From contig DCPV01000287.1 in the NCBI GenBank assembly GCA_002323775.1, positions 1 through 5,934 on the forward strand: a DNA stretch of 5,934 nucleotides, in the 5' to 3' direction. The notes under the pieces are model-generated. The model saw only the letters and a program-made list of their open reading frames with translations, made no database searches and was not told the origin of the DNA. Source of the DNA: Firmicutes bacterium UBA1535 (GTDB lineage Bacteria > Bacillota > Clostridia > Tissierellales > Sedimentibacteraceae). Positions within the stretch are counted from its first letter, which is position 1; every line of letters begins with the position of its first letter. A program made the position numbers and the translations under genes. This document shows, piece by piece, positions 1 through 5,043 of this stretch.

Positions 1-723
1 AAGCTGTTCCTTGTTTTTTTCATATTCTCTAACATATAGATTTAGTTCTATGTTTTTTAAATTTTCTTTTAAATTTATGTATTCTTGTGCTTTTTCACTT
101 TCTAGTCTCAAAGGCTCAACCCTTGATTCAAGCTCATGTATTATGTCTTTAACTCTATCTAAGTTATCATTTGTTTTTTCAAGCTTTTTAACAGCTTCTT
201 CTTTTCTGACTTTAAACTTAACAATTCCAGCAGCTTCTTCAAATACTCCTCGTCGAACATCAGAATTAGGGCTTAGTATCTCCTCGACCTTACCTTGTCC
301 AATTACAGAATATCCATCTTTTCCAATACCAGTATCCATGAAGAGCTCTTTTATATCCTTGAGTCTGCATGGCTGCTTGTTTATAGAGTATTCACTTTCA
401 CCTGTTCTGAACAATCTTCTTTTTATGCTTACTTCATTGTATTCGATAGGAAGTTTTCTATTTTGATTGTCAAAAATAAGCTCTACATCTGCATATCCAA
501 GGGGCATTCTTTTTTGAGTACCTGCAAATATTATATCCTCCATCTTCGAGCCTCTTAGAGTTTTTGGGCTTTGCTCACCTAAAACCCATTTTATCGAATC
601 AGATATATTGCTTTTACCGCTCCCATTAGGTCCAACTATTGCTGTCATTCCCTTTTCAACAATTATTTCAGTCTTATCTGCAAATGATTTGAATCCATGA
701 ACATATATTTTTTTTAAAAACAT
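1..723 (-). CDS. smc: Chromosome partition protein Smc, N-terminal fragment (cut by window edge)
   Basis: This is the N-terminal 241 residues of the SMC ATPase that, with ScpA and ScpB, loads onto DNA and extrudes loops to organise and segregate the chromosome. The visible part is the N-terminal half of the ABC-type head plus the start of the coiled coil. Walker A GPNGSGKS is at residues 31-38 (Lys37). The expected arginine finger is Arg57 in LRGSKMEDIIFAG, and the Q-loop glutamine is Gln143 in GYSVIGQGKVEEILS. FEEAAGI at 161-167 precedes the helical, charged stretch that begins the coiled coil. From memory it aligns closely with Bacillus subtilis Smc, including MFLK at the start. The ATG at 721-723 has AAAGGAAAA (730-738) six bases upstream. 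The hinge, second coil, signature motif and Walker B lie outside the window. Only 23 bases separate it from the radical SAM gene, so the two are probably cotranscribed. Confidence 0.97.
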   Translation of the reverse strand, partial: MFLKKIYVHGFKSFADKTEIIVEKGMTAIVGPNGSGKSNISDSIKWVLGEQSPKTLRGSKMEDIIFAGTQKRMPLGYADVELIFDNQNRKLPIEYNEVSIKRRLFRTGESEYSINKQPCRLKDIKELFMDTGIGKDGYSVIGQGKVEEILSPNSDVRRGVFEEAAGIVKFKVRKEEAVKKLEKTNDNLDRVKDIIHELESRVEPLRLESEKAQEYINLKENLKNIELNLYVREYEKNKEQL

Positions 724-746
724 AATCAGTTTTCCTTTATTATTTT

Positions 747-1817
747 TTAATAGAAATATTTTATAAAATCTTTATACATATCTTCCTTCTTAATCTTAGC
801 AATTAATTTTAAGCCATCATATATTTCTACAACATCTTTATCTTCAATTTCCTGCAAATGAATTCTTTTCAATCCAATTACATTATTGATAAAATTAATA
901 TTTCTCTTTCCATGTCCAACTACGTAGTTCATAATATTTTTATTAGCTTTGATTGTGATATCATCCTTGGGTTTCTTTACTTCTAAATTATCTGCAATAG
1001 AATTTAGATATAGTCTTTCCTCTACAAGCTGTCTGAAAGCAGGATGAAAAGGACCTGCAAGCACATCGTTATCTTCATTAATAGTATCTGTGTTTTGAAG
1101 CCCTATTCTAATAACATTTATGTTATTAACTGTATACAAAGAATAAAGCATAGCACTTAGCCATACAGCATCTTCCAAGCTTAATGGCTTATATTTATTC
1201 TCTTTATACATATTTTCAAGTTCTGTTTCTTTTATTACTAAAGTCGGGTAAATTCTTGCAATATCAGGCTTTAGCTCTATTGACTTCTTGCAAGTCTCGA
1301 TATCTTTTGTTGTATTGCTCCCCGGTAGTCCTGGCATGATTTGGTGTCCAAGTATAAATCCATAATCTTTTATCATTTTACTAGATTTTATTGAATCCTG
1401 CATACTGTGACCACGATTAGATATTTTCAACACCTCATCATCCATACTTTGTATACCAAGCTCTATTATTGTAACACCATACTTCTTTTGGATTTCTAAT
1501 ATTTCATCAGTAATTGCATCAGGTCTTGTTGAAATTCTAATATTATCAAAAAATCCTTTTTTCTTGTAATGGTAAGCAATTTCTAAAAGCTCCATTTGTA
1601 GATTTAAGTCAATAGCAGTAAAGCTACCGCCAAAGTATGCTAAATCACTGTATTTATTGCGTGTCCTTGAATAACTTTCAATAATATCAATAACATAATT
1701 TTTATTAATATTATTGCTAGCTTTTCCTGTAATCTTTTTTTGATTACAAAATACACAATCATTAGGGCAACCTCTGTGGGGAACAAATATAGGAATTATT
1801 TTTTTTGAATCATTCAT
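747..1817 (-). CDS. Elp3-like radical SAM protein without acetyltransferase domain
   Basis: A 356-residue radical SAM enzyme. The [4Fe-4S]-binding cysteines are C17, C21 and C24 (CX3CX2C, in GCPNDCVFCNQ). GGSF at 63-66 is the usual SAM-contacting strand, and STRPD (96-100), ELGIQS (119-124) and RGH (135-137) resemble the Elp3 / radical_SAM_C group. Elp3 proper is around 500 residues or more and carries a C-terminal GNAT acetyltransferase domain. Here the radical SAM barrel is followed only by a tail of roughly 100 residues with no GNAT motif that I can see, so tRNA wobble-uridine modification cannot be assumed. The substrate is unknown. The ATG at 1815-1817 lies inside the end of rnc (8-base overlap) and has no clear Shine-Dalgarno of its own, so translational coupling to rnc is likely. 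In Clostridia I recall a gene of this type between rnc and smc. Family is confident, function is not. Confidence 0.88.
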   Translation of the reverse strand: MNDSKKIIPIFVPHRGCPNDCVFCNQKKITGKASNNINKNYVIDIIESYSRTRNKYSDLAYFGGSFTAIDLNLQMELLEIAYHYKKKGFFDNIRISTRPDAITDEILEIQKKYGVTIIELGIQSMDDEVLKISNRGHSMQDSIKSSKMIKDYGFILGHQIMPGLPGSNTTKDIETCKKSIELKPDIARIYPTLVIKETELENMYKENKYKPLSLEDAVWLSAMLYSLYTVNNINVIRIGLQNTDTINEDNDVLAGPFHPAFRQLVEERLYLNSIADNLEVKKPKDDITIKANKNIMNYVVGHGKRNINFINNVIGLKRIHLQEIEDKDVVEIYDGLKLIAKIKKEDMYKDFIKYFY

Positions 1818-2523
1818 TTAATACACCAAGTTTTATTAAAGCGTTTTTAGCAGCACTTTGCTCTGCACTTTTTTTACTTTTCCCAAATCCCCCGCCGAGT
1901 TTTTCTTTATTTATATATACATCAATAAAAAATATTTTATTATGGTCTGGGCCTTCTTCGTTTACAATAACATATTTAAGCTTCGGATTTACCTCTTTTT
2001 CTTGAATATGCTCTTGTAGATATGACTTAAAGTCTGAAAAAATCTTTCCTTGAACTAATTTATTTATACTGCTTTCTAAATTACTAAGTATAAACTTATC
2101 AGCGTCATCTAGGCTTCCATCAAGGTAAATTGCGGCAATTATTGCCTCAACCGCATCTGCAAGTATAGATTTTCTGCTTCTTCCACCCATTGACTCCTCT
2201 CCCTTTCCAAGGATAAGATGCCCTCCGATATCAAGCTTTATAGCTATTTCATTTAGCATGTCTTCGCATACTACCTGAGCTCTTAGCTTTGACAAATCGC
2301 CTTCCGGATAATTTGGATATTTTTTATATATATATTTACTGACAACTATACTCAAAATTGAGTCCCCAAGGAACTCCAATCTCTCGTTGTTAATTCTTCG
2401 ATATGTCCTGTTCTCGTTAGAATATGAGCTATGAGTCAAAGCATTTTCCAAATATCTCACATCCTTGAACTTGTAACCAATTCTAAACTCTAAATCACTA
2501 AAATTACTATTATCCTTATTCAC
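1810..2523 (-). CDS. rnc: Ribonuclease III
   Basis: RNase III cleaves double-stranded RNA during rRNA maturation, mRNA turnover and antisense control. From the GTG at 2521-2523 the protein has 237 residues, the usual length. The signature NERLEFLGDSILS starts at residue 46. The metal-binding acidic residues are Glu50, Asp54, Asp123 and Glu126 (LADAVEA), matching E. coli E41, D45, D114 and E117. A double-stranded RNA binding domain covers about 164-232 and ends in the lysine-rich KSKKSAEQSAAKNAL helix. The frame stays open upstream to a TTG at 2557-2559, which would add 12 residues, but that TTG has no Shine-Dalgarno. The GTG has AAAAGGGA nine bases upstream, so I prefer it. It lies 171 bases downstream of acpP, across a stem-loop. 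Its TGA overlaps the start of the radical SAM gene by 8 bases. Confidence 0.96.
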   Translation of the reverse strand: MNKDNSNFSDLEFRIGYKFKDVRYLENALTHSSYSNENRTYRRINNERLEFLGDSILSIVVSKYIYKKYPNYPEGDLSKLRAQVVCEDMLNEIAIKLDIGGHLILGKGEESMGGRSRKSILADAVEAIIAAIYLDGSLDDADKFILSNLESSINKLVQGKIFSDFKSYLQEHIQEKEVNPKLKYVIVNEEGPDHNKIFFIDVYINKEKLGGGFGKSKKSAEQSAAKNALIKLGVLNE

Positions 2524-2532
2524 TATCACACA

Positions 2533-2540
2533 TCCCTTTT
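2533..2540 (-). promoter_or_regulatory. Shine-Dalgarno that decides the rnc start
   Basis: On the minus strand this reads AAAAGGGA and sits nine bases before the GTG at 2521-2523. It lies inside the longer reading frame that begins at the TTG at 2557-2559, which has no purine-rich site of its own. An earlier in-frame GTG (2527-2529) would be only three bases away, too close for use. Confidence 0.6.
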
Positions 2541-2557
2541 TTGTTTTTATATTTTTC

Positions 2558-2614
2558 AAAAAAGCTAAACACAGATTACTTAGATTTTAAGGAAATTATT
2601 ATGTAATCTGTGTT
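2558..2614 (-). terminator. Stem-loop with T-run in the acpP-rnc gap (partial terminator or leader hairpin)
   Basis: A perfect 12-bp inverted repeat has arms AACACAGATTAC (minus strand, 2603-2614) and GTAATCTGTGTT (2568-2579), separated by a 23-base loop. On the minus strand the second arm is followed by TAGC and then six T (2563-2558). The stem has only four G:C pairs and the T-run starts five bases late, so a fully efficient terminator is unlikely. It may attenuate transcription between the heavily expressed acpP and the rnc-smc genes, or act as a structured rnc leader. The inverted repeat is certain; its role is inferred. Confidence 0.45.
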
Positions 2615-2694
2615 CAAATTTAAGCCCCACATAGTGATATTTCTTAGCGTAATTTATTCTGCAACTTACACCATAATAAGCCAAATAACTTTTC

Positions 2695-2925
2695 CTATTT
2701 ATCCACTATATTTTCTAAATATGTCACTATATCTCCAACAGTCTCTATGTTTTCTACCTGTTCATCTTCAATTTCTAAATTAAATTCTTCTTCAAATGCC
2801 ATAACAAGCTCAAATAAGCTTAGTGAATCAGCATCTAAATCATCCTTAAGTGAAGTTTTCATAGTAACTTCAGAAGGACTTACACCTAATTTTTCACATA
2901 TAATTTCTCTTATTTTCTCAAACAT
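2695..2925 (-). CDS. acpP: Acyl carrier protein
   Basis: A small acidic protein of 76 residues that carries growing acyl chains on a 4'-phosphopantetheine arm in type II fatty-acid synthesis and supplies acyl groups to PlsX. The attachment site is Ser34 in the DADSLS motif, at the start of helix II, which continues as LFELVMAFEEEFNLEIEDEQ. This is the recognition helix rich in Glu and Asp that fatty-acid enzymes dock on. The length is normal for AcpP. The ATG at 2923-2925 is preferred over the in-frame GTG at 2932-2934, because that GTG lies within the Shine-Dalgarno itself. The gene is 43 bases after plsX with no terminator between, so plsX-acpP is very likely one transcript and couples acyl-ACP to acyl-phosphate formation. 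The other fab genes are not in this window. Confidence 0.97.
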   Translation of the reverse strand: MFEKIREIICEKLGVSPSEVTMKTSLKDDLDADSLSLFELVMAFEEEFNLEIEDEQVENIETVGDIVTYLENIVDK

Positions 2926-2930
2926 TATAT

Positions 2931-2940
2931 TCACCTCCTT
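2931..2940 (-). promoter_or_regulatory. Strong Shine-Dalgarno of acpP
   Basis: The minus strand reads AAGGAGGTGA, a near-perfect complement to the 16S rRNA 3' end. The GGAGG core lies eight bases before the ATG at 2923-2925. It overlaps the alternative in-frame GTG at 2932-2934 and so rules that start out. The strength of the site fits the high expression expected of an acyl carrier protein. Confidence 0.85.
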
Positions 2941-2968
2941 GATATGTTTCTTAAATGTGGTTTTAACT

Positions 2969-3955
2969 CTAAGCTTGCAACGCTTCTCTGATTAAATTCA
3001 CCACATTGCTGTCTAAAATATTTTTTGTTTGTTTTATAGCATTTTTTATAGCTATGCTATTAGAGCTACCATGAGCTTTTATAACAGGTGCATTAACGCC
3101 TAAAAGCATGCCGCCCCCAACTTCTCCATAATCCAATCTTTTTTTGAAATTGCGCAGAGCTGGTTTTACAAGCAAGGCACCCATTTTTGTTCTGAAGCTT
3201 GACATCAATTCTTTTTTCAAGTTCTCCATAATGTAAGACGCTGTACCTTCAATGGATTTCAATAAAATATTACCAGCAAATCCATCTGCGACAATGACAT
3301 CAGCATCTCCTCTTAAAACATATCGGCTCTCAATATTTCCAATGAAATTTAAGTTTGAATTTTTTAAAAGCCCATATGTATCAATCGTTAGCTGATTTCC
3401 TTTGCCTTCTTCTCCACCAATATTTAAAAGACCTACCTTAGGATTTTCAATATTTAAAATATGTCTACTGTAAATACTTCCCATAAGAGCGAAGTCTGCC
3501 AAATATTCTGGCTTACAATCAGCATTTGCCCCTGCATCAACAAGTAAAGCAAAGCCTTTATCTGTTGGTATAAATGGAGCTAACGCTGGTCTCTCAAGCT
3601 TTCCAATTCTACCTATAATAAGTGTTGCACCGCTTAGAAGTGCACCTGAATTTCCAGCTGAAACTATGGCATCAGCCTCATTGTTTTTTACTGCATGAAG
3701 TGCTTTAACAAGCGAAGATTCTTTTTTTCTTCTTATAGCCAAGACAGGCTTATCATCATTTGTTATTACATCCTCTGCATTTAAAATTTCAATATTTCTG
3801 TAATCCTTAGTTTCATTTTCTATGTACTTTTTCAATACATCTTCTTTACCAGACAATACAATACTTACACCAAATTCATCTCTAGCAAGCAAAGACCCTT
3901 TAACAACAGCCTCAGGAGCATTGTCGCCACCCATAGCATCTACCATTATTTTCAT
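2969..3955 (-). CDS. plsX: Phosphate acyltransferase PlsX
   Basis: PlsX converts acyl-ACP and phosphate into acyl-phosphate, which PlsY then uses to acylate glycerol-3-phosphate in the first step of phospholipid synthesis; it acts peripherally at the membrane. From the ATG at 3953-3955 it has 328 residues, the normal length. Family hallmarks run in order: MKIMVDAMGGDNAP at the N-terminus, SAGNSGALLSG, LLVDAGANADCKPEYL, LLNIGGEEGKGN, DGFAGNILLKS, and near the C-terminus GVNAPVIKAHGSSN. The open frame extends 15 codons further to a TTG at 3998-4000, but AGGAAGGT at 3961-3968 points to the ATG, as does the conserved N-terminus. A terminator separates it from rpmF, so it needs its own promoter (candidate at 4072-4106). 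It continues into acpP. The fapR gene often linked to plsX in Firmicutes is not present here. Confidence 0.97.
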   Translation of the reverse strand: MKIMVDAMGGDNAPEAVVKGSLLARDEFGVSIVLSGKEDVLKKYIENETKDYRNIEILNAEDVITNDDKPVLAIRRKKESSLVKALHAVKNNEADAIVSAGNSGALLSGATLIIGRIGKLERPALAPFIPTDKGFALLVDAGANADCKPEYLADFALMGSIYSRHILNIENPKVGLLNIGGEEGKGNQLTIDTYGLLKNSNLNFIGNIESRYVLRGDADVIVADGFAGNILLKSIEGTASYIMENLKKELMSSFRTKMGALLVKPALRNFKKRLDYGEVGGGMLLGVNAPVIKAHGSSNSIAIKNAIKQTKNILDSNVVNLIREALQA

Positions 3956-4071
3956 AAGGCACCTTCCTATATCTTTTACTACATAAAATACTACTATCAA
4001 TTATAAATAAGAAAATTGAGAACTTTCTTATTAAAAAATAAAATATTTTCATGAAAAATTTTATTTTGATA
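3956..4071 (-). promoter_or_regulatory. AT-rich leader of plsX with inverted repeats
   Basis: About 115 bases separate the predicted plsX start site from its ATG. Two inverted repeats lie here. One spans 4035-4067: arms AAAATAAAA and TTTTATTTT flank an interrupted palindrome centred on TTTTCATGAAAA. The other has perfect 9-bp arms AATAAGAAA (4006-4014) and TTTCTTATT (4024-4032) around a 9-base loop. Both are nearly pure A/T, so stable RNA folding is doubtful, and neither is followed by a proper T-run. I see no known riboswitch consensus and no gene. Function is unknown; a protein-binding operator is one possibility. Confidence 0.35.
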
Positions 4072-4106
4072 ATTATTAGTATAGCGTAATTGATTTTCAA
4101 ATGCAA
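4072..4106 (-). promoter_or_regulatory. Predicted plsX-acpP promoter (two overlapping -35/-10 pairs)
   Basis: Two staggered SigA-like pairs lie just downstream of the rpmF terminator. The better one is TTGAAA (4095-4100) with AATAAT (4072-4077), a 17-bp spacer and 5 of 6 matches in each box. The other is TTGCAT (4101-4106) with TATACT (4078-4083), also a 17-bp spacer, with 3 of 6 and 5 of 6 matches. A promoter here is expected because the terminator would cut plsX off from the upstream promoter. Which pair is used cannot be told from sequence, and AT-rich DNA gives chance matches. Confidence 0.6.
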
Positions 4107-4129
4107 TATTAATTTTTTTGAATTTTAAT

Positions 4130-4169
4130 AAAAAATAATGCTAAAGCACTTTGACTGTACTTTAGCATT
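4130..4169 (-). terminator. Intrinsic terminator after rpmF
   Basis: A 13-bp stem (12 Watson-Crick pairs and one G:U) has arms AATGCTAAAGTAC (4157-4169, minus strand) and GTGCTTTAGCATT (4137-4149) around a 7-base loop. It is followed by A and then TTTTTT (4135-4130). This is a classical Rho-independent terminator 31 bases after the rpmF stop. It ends the yceD-rpmF transcript. The plus strand also has a looser T-rich run after the stem, but no plus-strand gene needs it. Confidence 0.9.
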
Positions 4170-4200
4170 TATTTTCATAAAACAAAAAGTTAAAAACTTT

Positions 4201-4380
4201 TTATTCTACTGCTAATACTTCTTTACCGTTGTAGTATCCGCATTCACGGCATACTGCGTGTGGTCTCTTAGCTGCGTGGCATTGCGGACATTCCATTAAT
4301 GTTGGTAAATCCATTCTGCACTTAGCTGTTCTTCTTCTATCTCTTCTTGCTTTCGAAGTTTTTCTTTTAGGTACTGCCAT
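4201..4380 (-). CDS. rpmF: 50S ribosomal protein L32
   Basis: A 59-residue basic protein of the large ribosomal subunit. It opens with MAVPKRKTSKARRDRRR, the conserved L32 N-terminal tail that binds rRNA. A zinc ribbon of the Cys-containing (C+) type follows, with ligands C31, C34, C44 and C47 (CPQC and CREC), then GYYNGKEVL near the end. Length and layout are normal for the family. The ATG at 4378-4380 has a strong Shine-Dalgarno, AAGGAGGTG (4386-4394), five bases upstream and immediately after the yceD stop (16-base gap). It therefore shares a transcript with yceD and ends at the terminator at 4130-4169. Linkage of rpmF with yceD is widespread in bacteria. With all four cysteines present it should require zinc. 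Confidence 0.98.
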   Translation of the reverse strand: MAVPKRKTSKARRDRRRTAKCRMDLPTLMECPQCHAAKRPHAVCRECGYYNGKEVLAVE

Positions 4381-4396
4381 TGTGACACCTCCTTAA

Positions 4397-4897
4397 TTAC
4401 TTTAACAAAGTTTTTAATTTTTCTAATCGTGGGTCTATAACGAAATCATTACATTCACATTTATCCGTATTTAGATTAATGCCACATTTTGAGCATATAC
4501 CTTTGCAGCTACTTTTACACAAGGCTTTCATCGGCATTGACAAATATACAAGCTGTTTTATTGATTCTTCCAAATCAATGGAGCTGTCCTTTATCAAAAT
4601 TTGCATATCCTCAGTTTCATAATCTTCATCAAGTTCATCCACTATAATTGCATTAAATTTAGCTGTAACCTTATTTTCAAATTCCTGTAAGCATCTAGCG
4701 CAATTTTCAGAATAAAAATAATCAATCTTAGCTTCTAACAATAAGCTTTTTTCCACTTTAAAAAACTTACCATCAAATTCTATTTCCTTATTTAATTTAT
4801 TTTCGTCTAAAAACTTTTTGTCTTTTAATGTTAATCTGTCACTTACATTGTAAACCAAATCGTCTGACAGAAGGAATTTTTTTAAATTAATTATCAT
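4397..4897 (-). CDS. yceD: DUF177 / YceD family protein (Cys-rich)
   Basis: A 166-residue DUF177 protein, a family encoded next to rpmF and linked by published work on plant and bacterial members to 23S rRNA accumulation; the biochemical role is not settled. The sequence shows an ENCARCLQEF knuckle (C66, C69) typical of the family. A C-terminal cluster follows with C127, C131, C135, C138, C147 and C149, including CSKCGINLN, then the common ending DPRLEKLKTLL. The paired CXXC motifs suggest zinc binding. The ATG at 4895-4897 gives the family-like start MIINLKKF; a GTG at 4904-4906 would add three residues and has AAAGAAAG upstream. Neither has a strong Shine-Dalgarno, so the start is uncertain by three codons. 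It is the first gene after the consensus promoter and is cotranscribed with rpmF. Confidence 0.9.
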   Translation of the reverse strand: MIINLKKFLLSDDLVYNVSDRLTLKDKKFLDENKLNKEIEFDGKFFKVEKSLLLEAKIDYFYSENCARCLQEFENKVTAKFNAIIVDELDEDYETEDMQILIKDSSIDLEESIKQLVYLSMPMKALCKSSCKGICSKCGINLNTDKCECNDFVIDPRLEKLKTLLK

Positions 4898-4917
4898 TGA
4901 ACCCACATTTCTTTCTT

Positions 4918-4948
4918 TAGGTTTTACCTATCTTTTAGAATTACCTAA
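4918..4948 (-). promoter_or_regulatory. Repeated TAGGTAA boxes over the predicted transcription start
   Basis: On the minus strand TAGGTAA occurs at 4941-4947 and again at 4924-4930, exactly 17 bases apart. A partial inverted copy follows, giving a small hairpin TAGGT-AAA-ACCTA at 4918-4930. The first box also sits in an imperfect TTAG...CTAA dyad (4935-4948). The group covers the predicted start site and early leader, a usual place for a repressor operator. The repeats are certain; regulation is inferred, and short AT-rich repeats do arise by chance. Confidence 0.3.
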
Positions 4949-4951
4949 TCA

Positions 4952-4980
4952 ATTATATGAGAATATAGTTATTTTGTCAA
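4952..4980 (-). promoter_or_regulatory. Exact-consensus SigA promoter of yceD-rpmF
   Basis: On the minus strand TTGACA (4975-4980) and TATAAT (4952-4957) are separated by exactly 17 bp, matching the SigA/sigma-70 consensus at all 12 positions. The predicted start is near 4945-4946, giving a leader of about 50 bases before the yceD ATG. A perfect promoter fits the demand for ribosomal protein L32. Confidence 0.93.
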
Positions 4981-4990
4981 GAATAAATTT

Positions 4991-5025
4991 TTATTATATA
5001 GTAAAATCTATTTCCTATATAATAA
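4991..5025. repeat. AT-rich 11-bp inverted repeat upstream of the yceD promoter
   Basis: Perfect arms TTATTATATAG (4991-5001) and CTATATAATAA (5015-5025) flank a 13-base spacer in the gap between ackA and yceD. The nearer arm starts 11 bases upstream of the -35 box. Each arm has only one G:C pair and no T-run follows on the minus strand, so it is a poor terminator for ackA. It could be an operator, an UP-like element or a weak transcript-end hairpin. Confidence 0.5.
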
Positions 5026-5043
5026 GCGAACGAAGTTCTATCT

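Noticed and set aside
11..558. Plus-strand open frames opposite smc
   Set aside because: They are antisense to clear Smc coding sequence, are rich in Ser, Phe and Leu as expected for antisense frames, and have no family resemblance or ribosome binding site.
2615..2694. Possible separate promoter for rnc in the acpP-rnc gap
   Set aside because: TTGCAG and TTGGCT could serve as -35 boxes, but no -10 box lies at a proper spacing; matches are at chance level for AT-rich DNA.
4072..4090. FapR-type operator half-site (TACTAAT on the minus strand) at the plsX promoter
   Set aside because: Only one half resembles the Bacillus FapR site. The partner half matches at about half its positions, and no fapR gene is in the window.
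3912..4106. 64-residue minus-strand frame across the plsX start and leader
   Set aside because: It overlaps the plsX promoter and the first codons of plsX in another frame, its composition is that of random AT-rich DNA, and it has no Shine-Dalgarno.
5028..5038. Short hairpin GAAC-GAA-GTTC just after ackA as a terminator
   Set aside because: The stem has only four pairs and no T-run follows on the minus strand.
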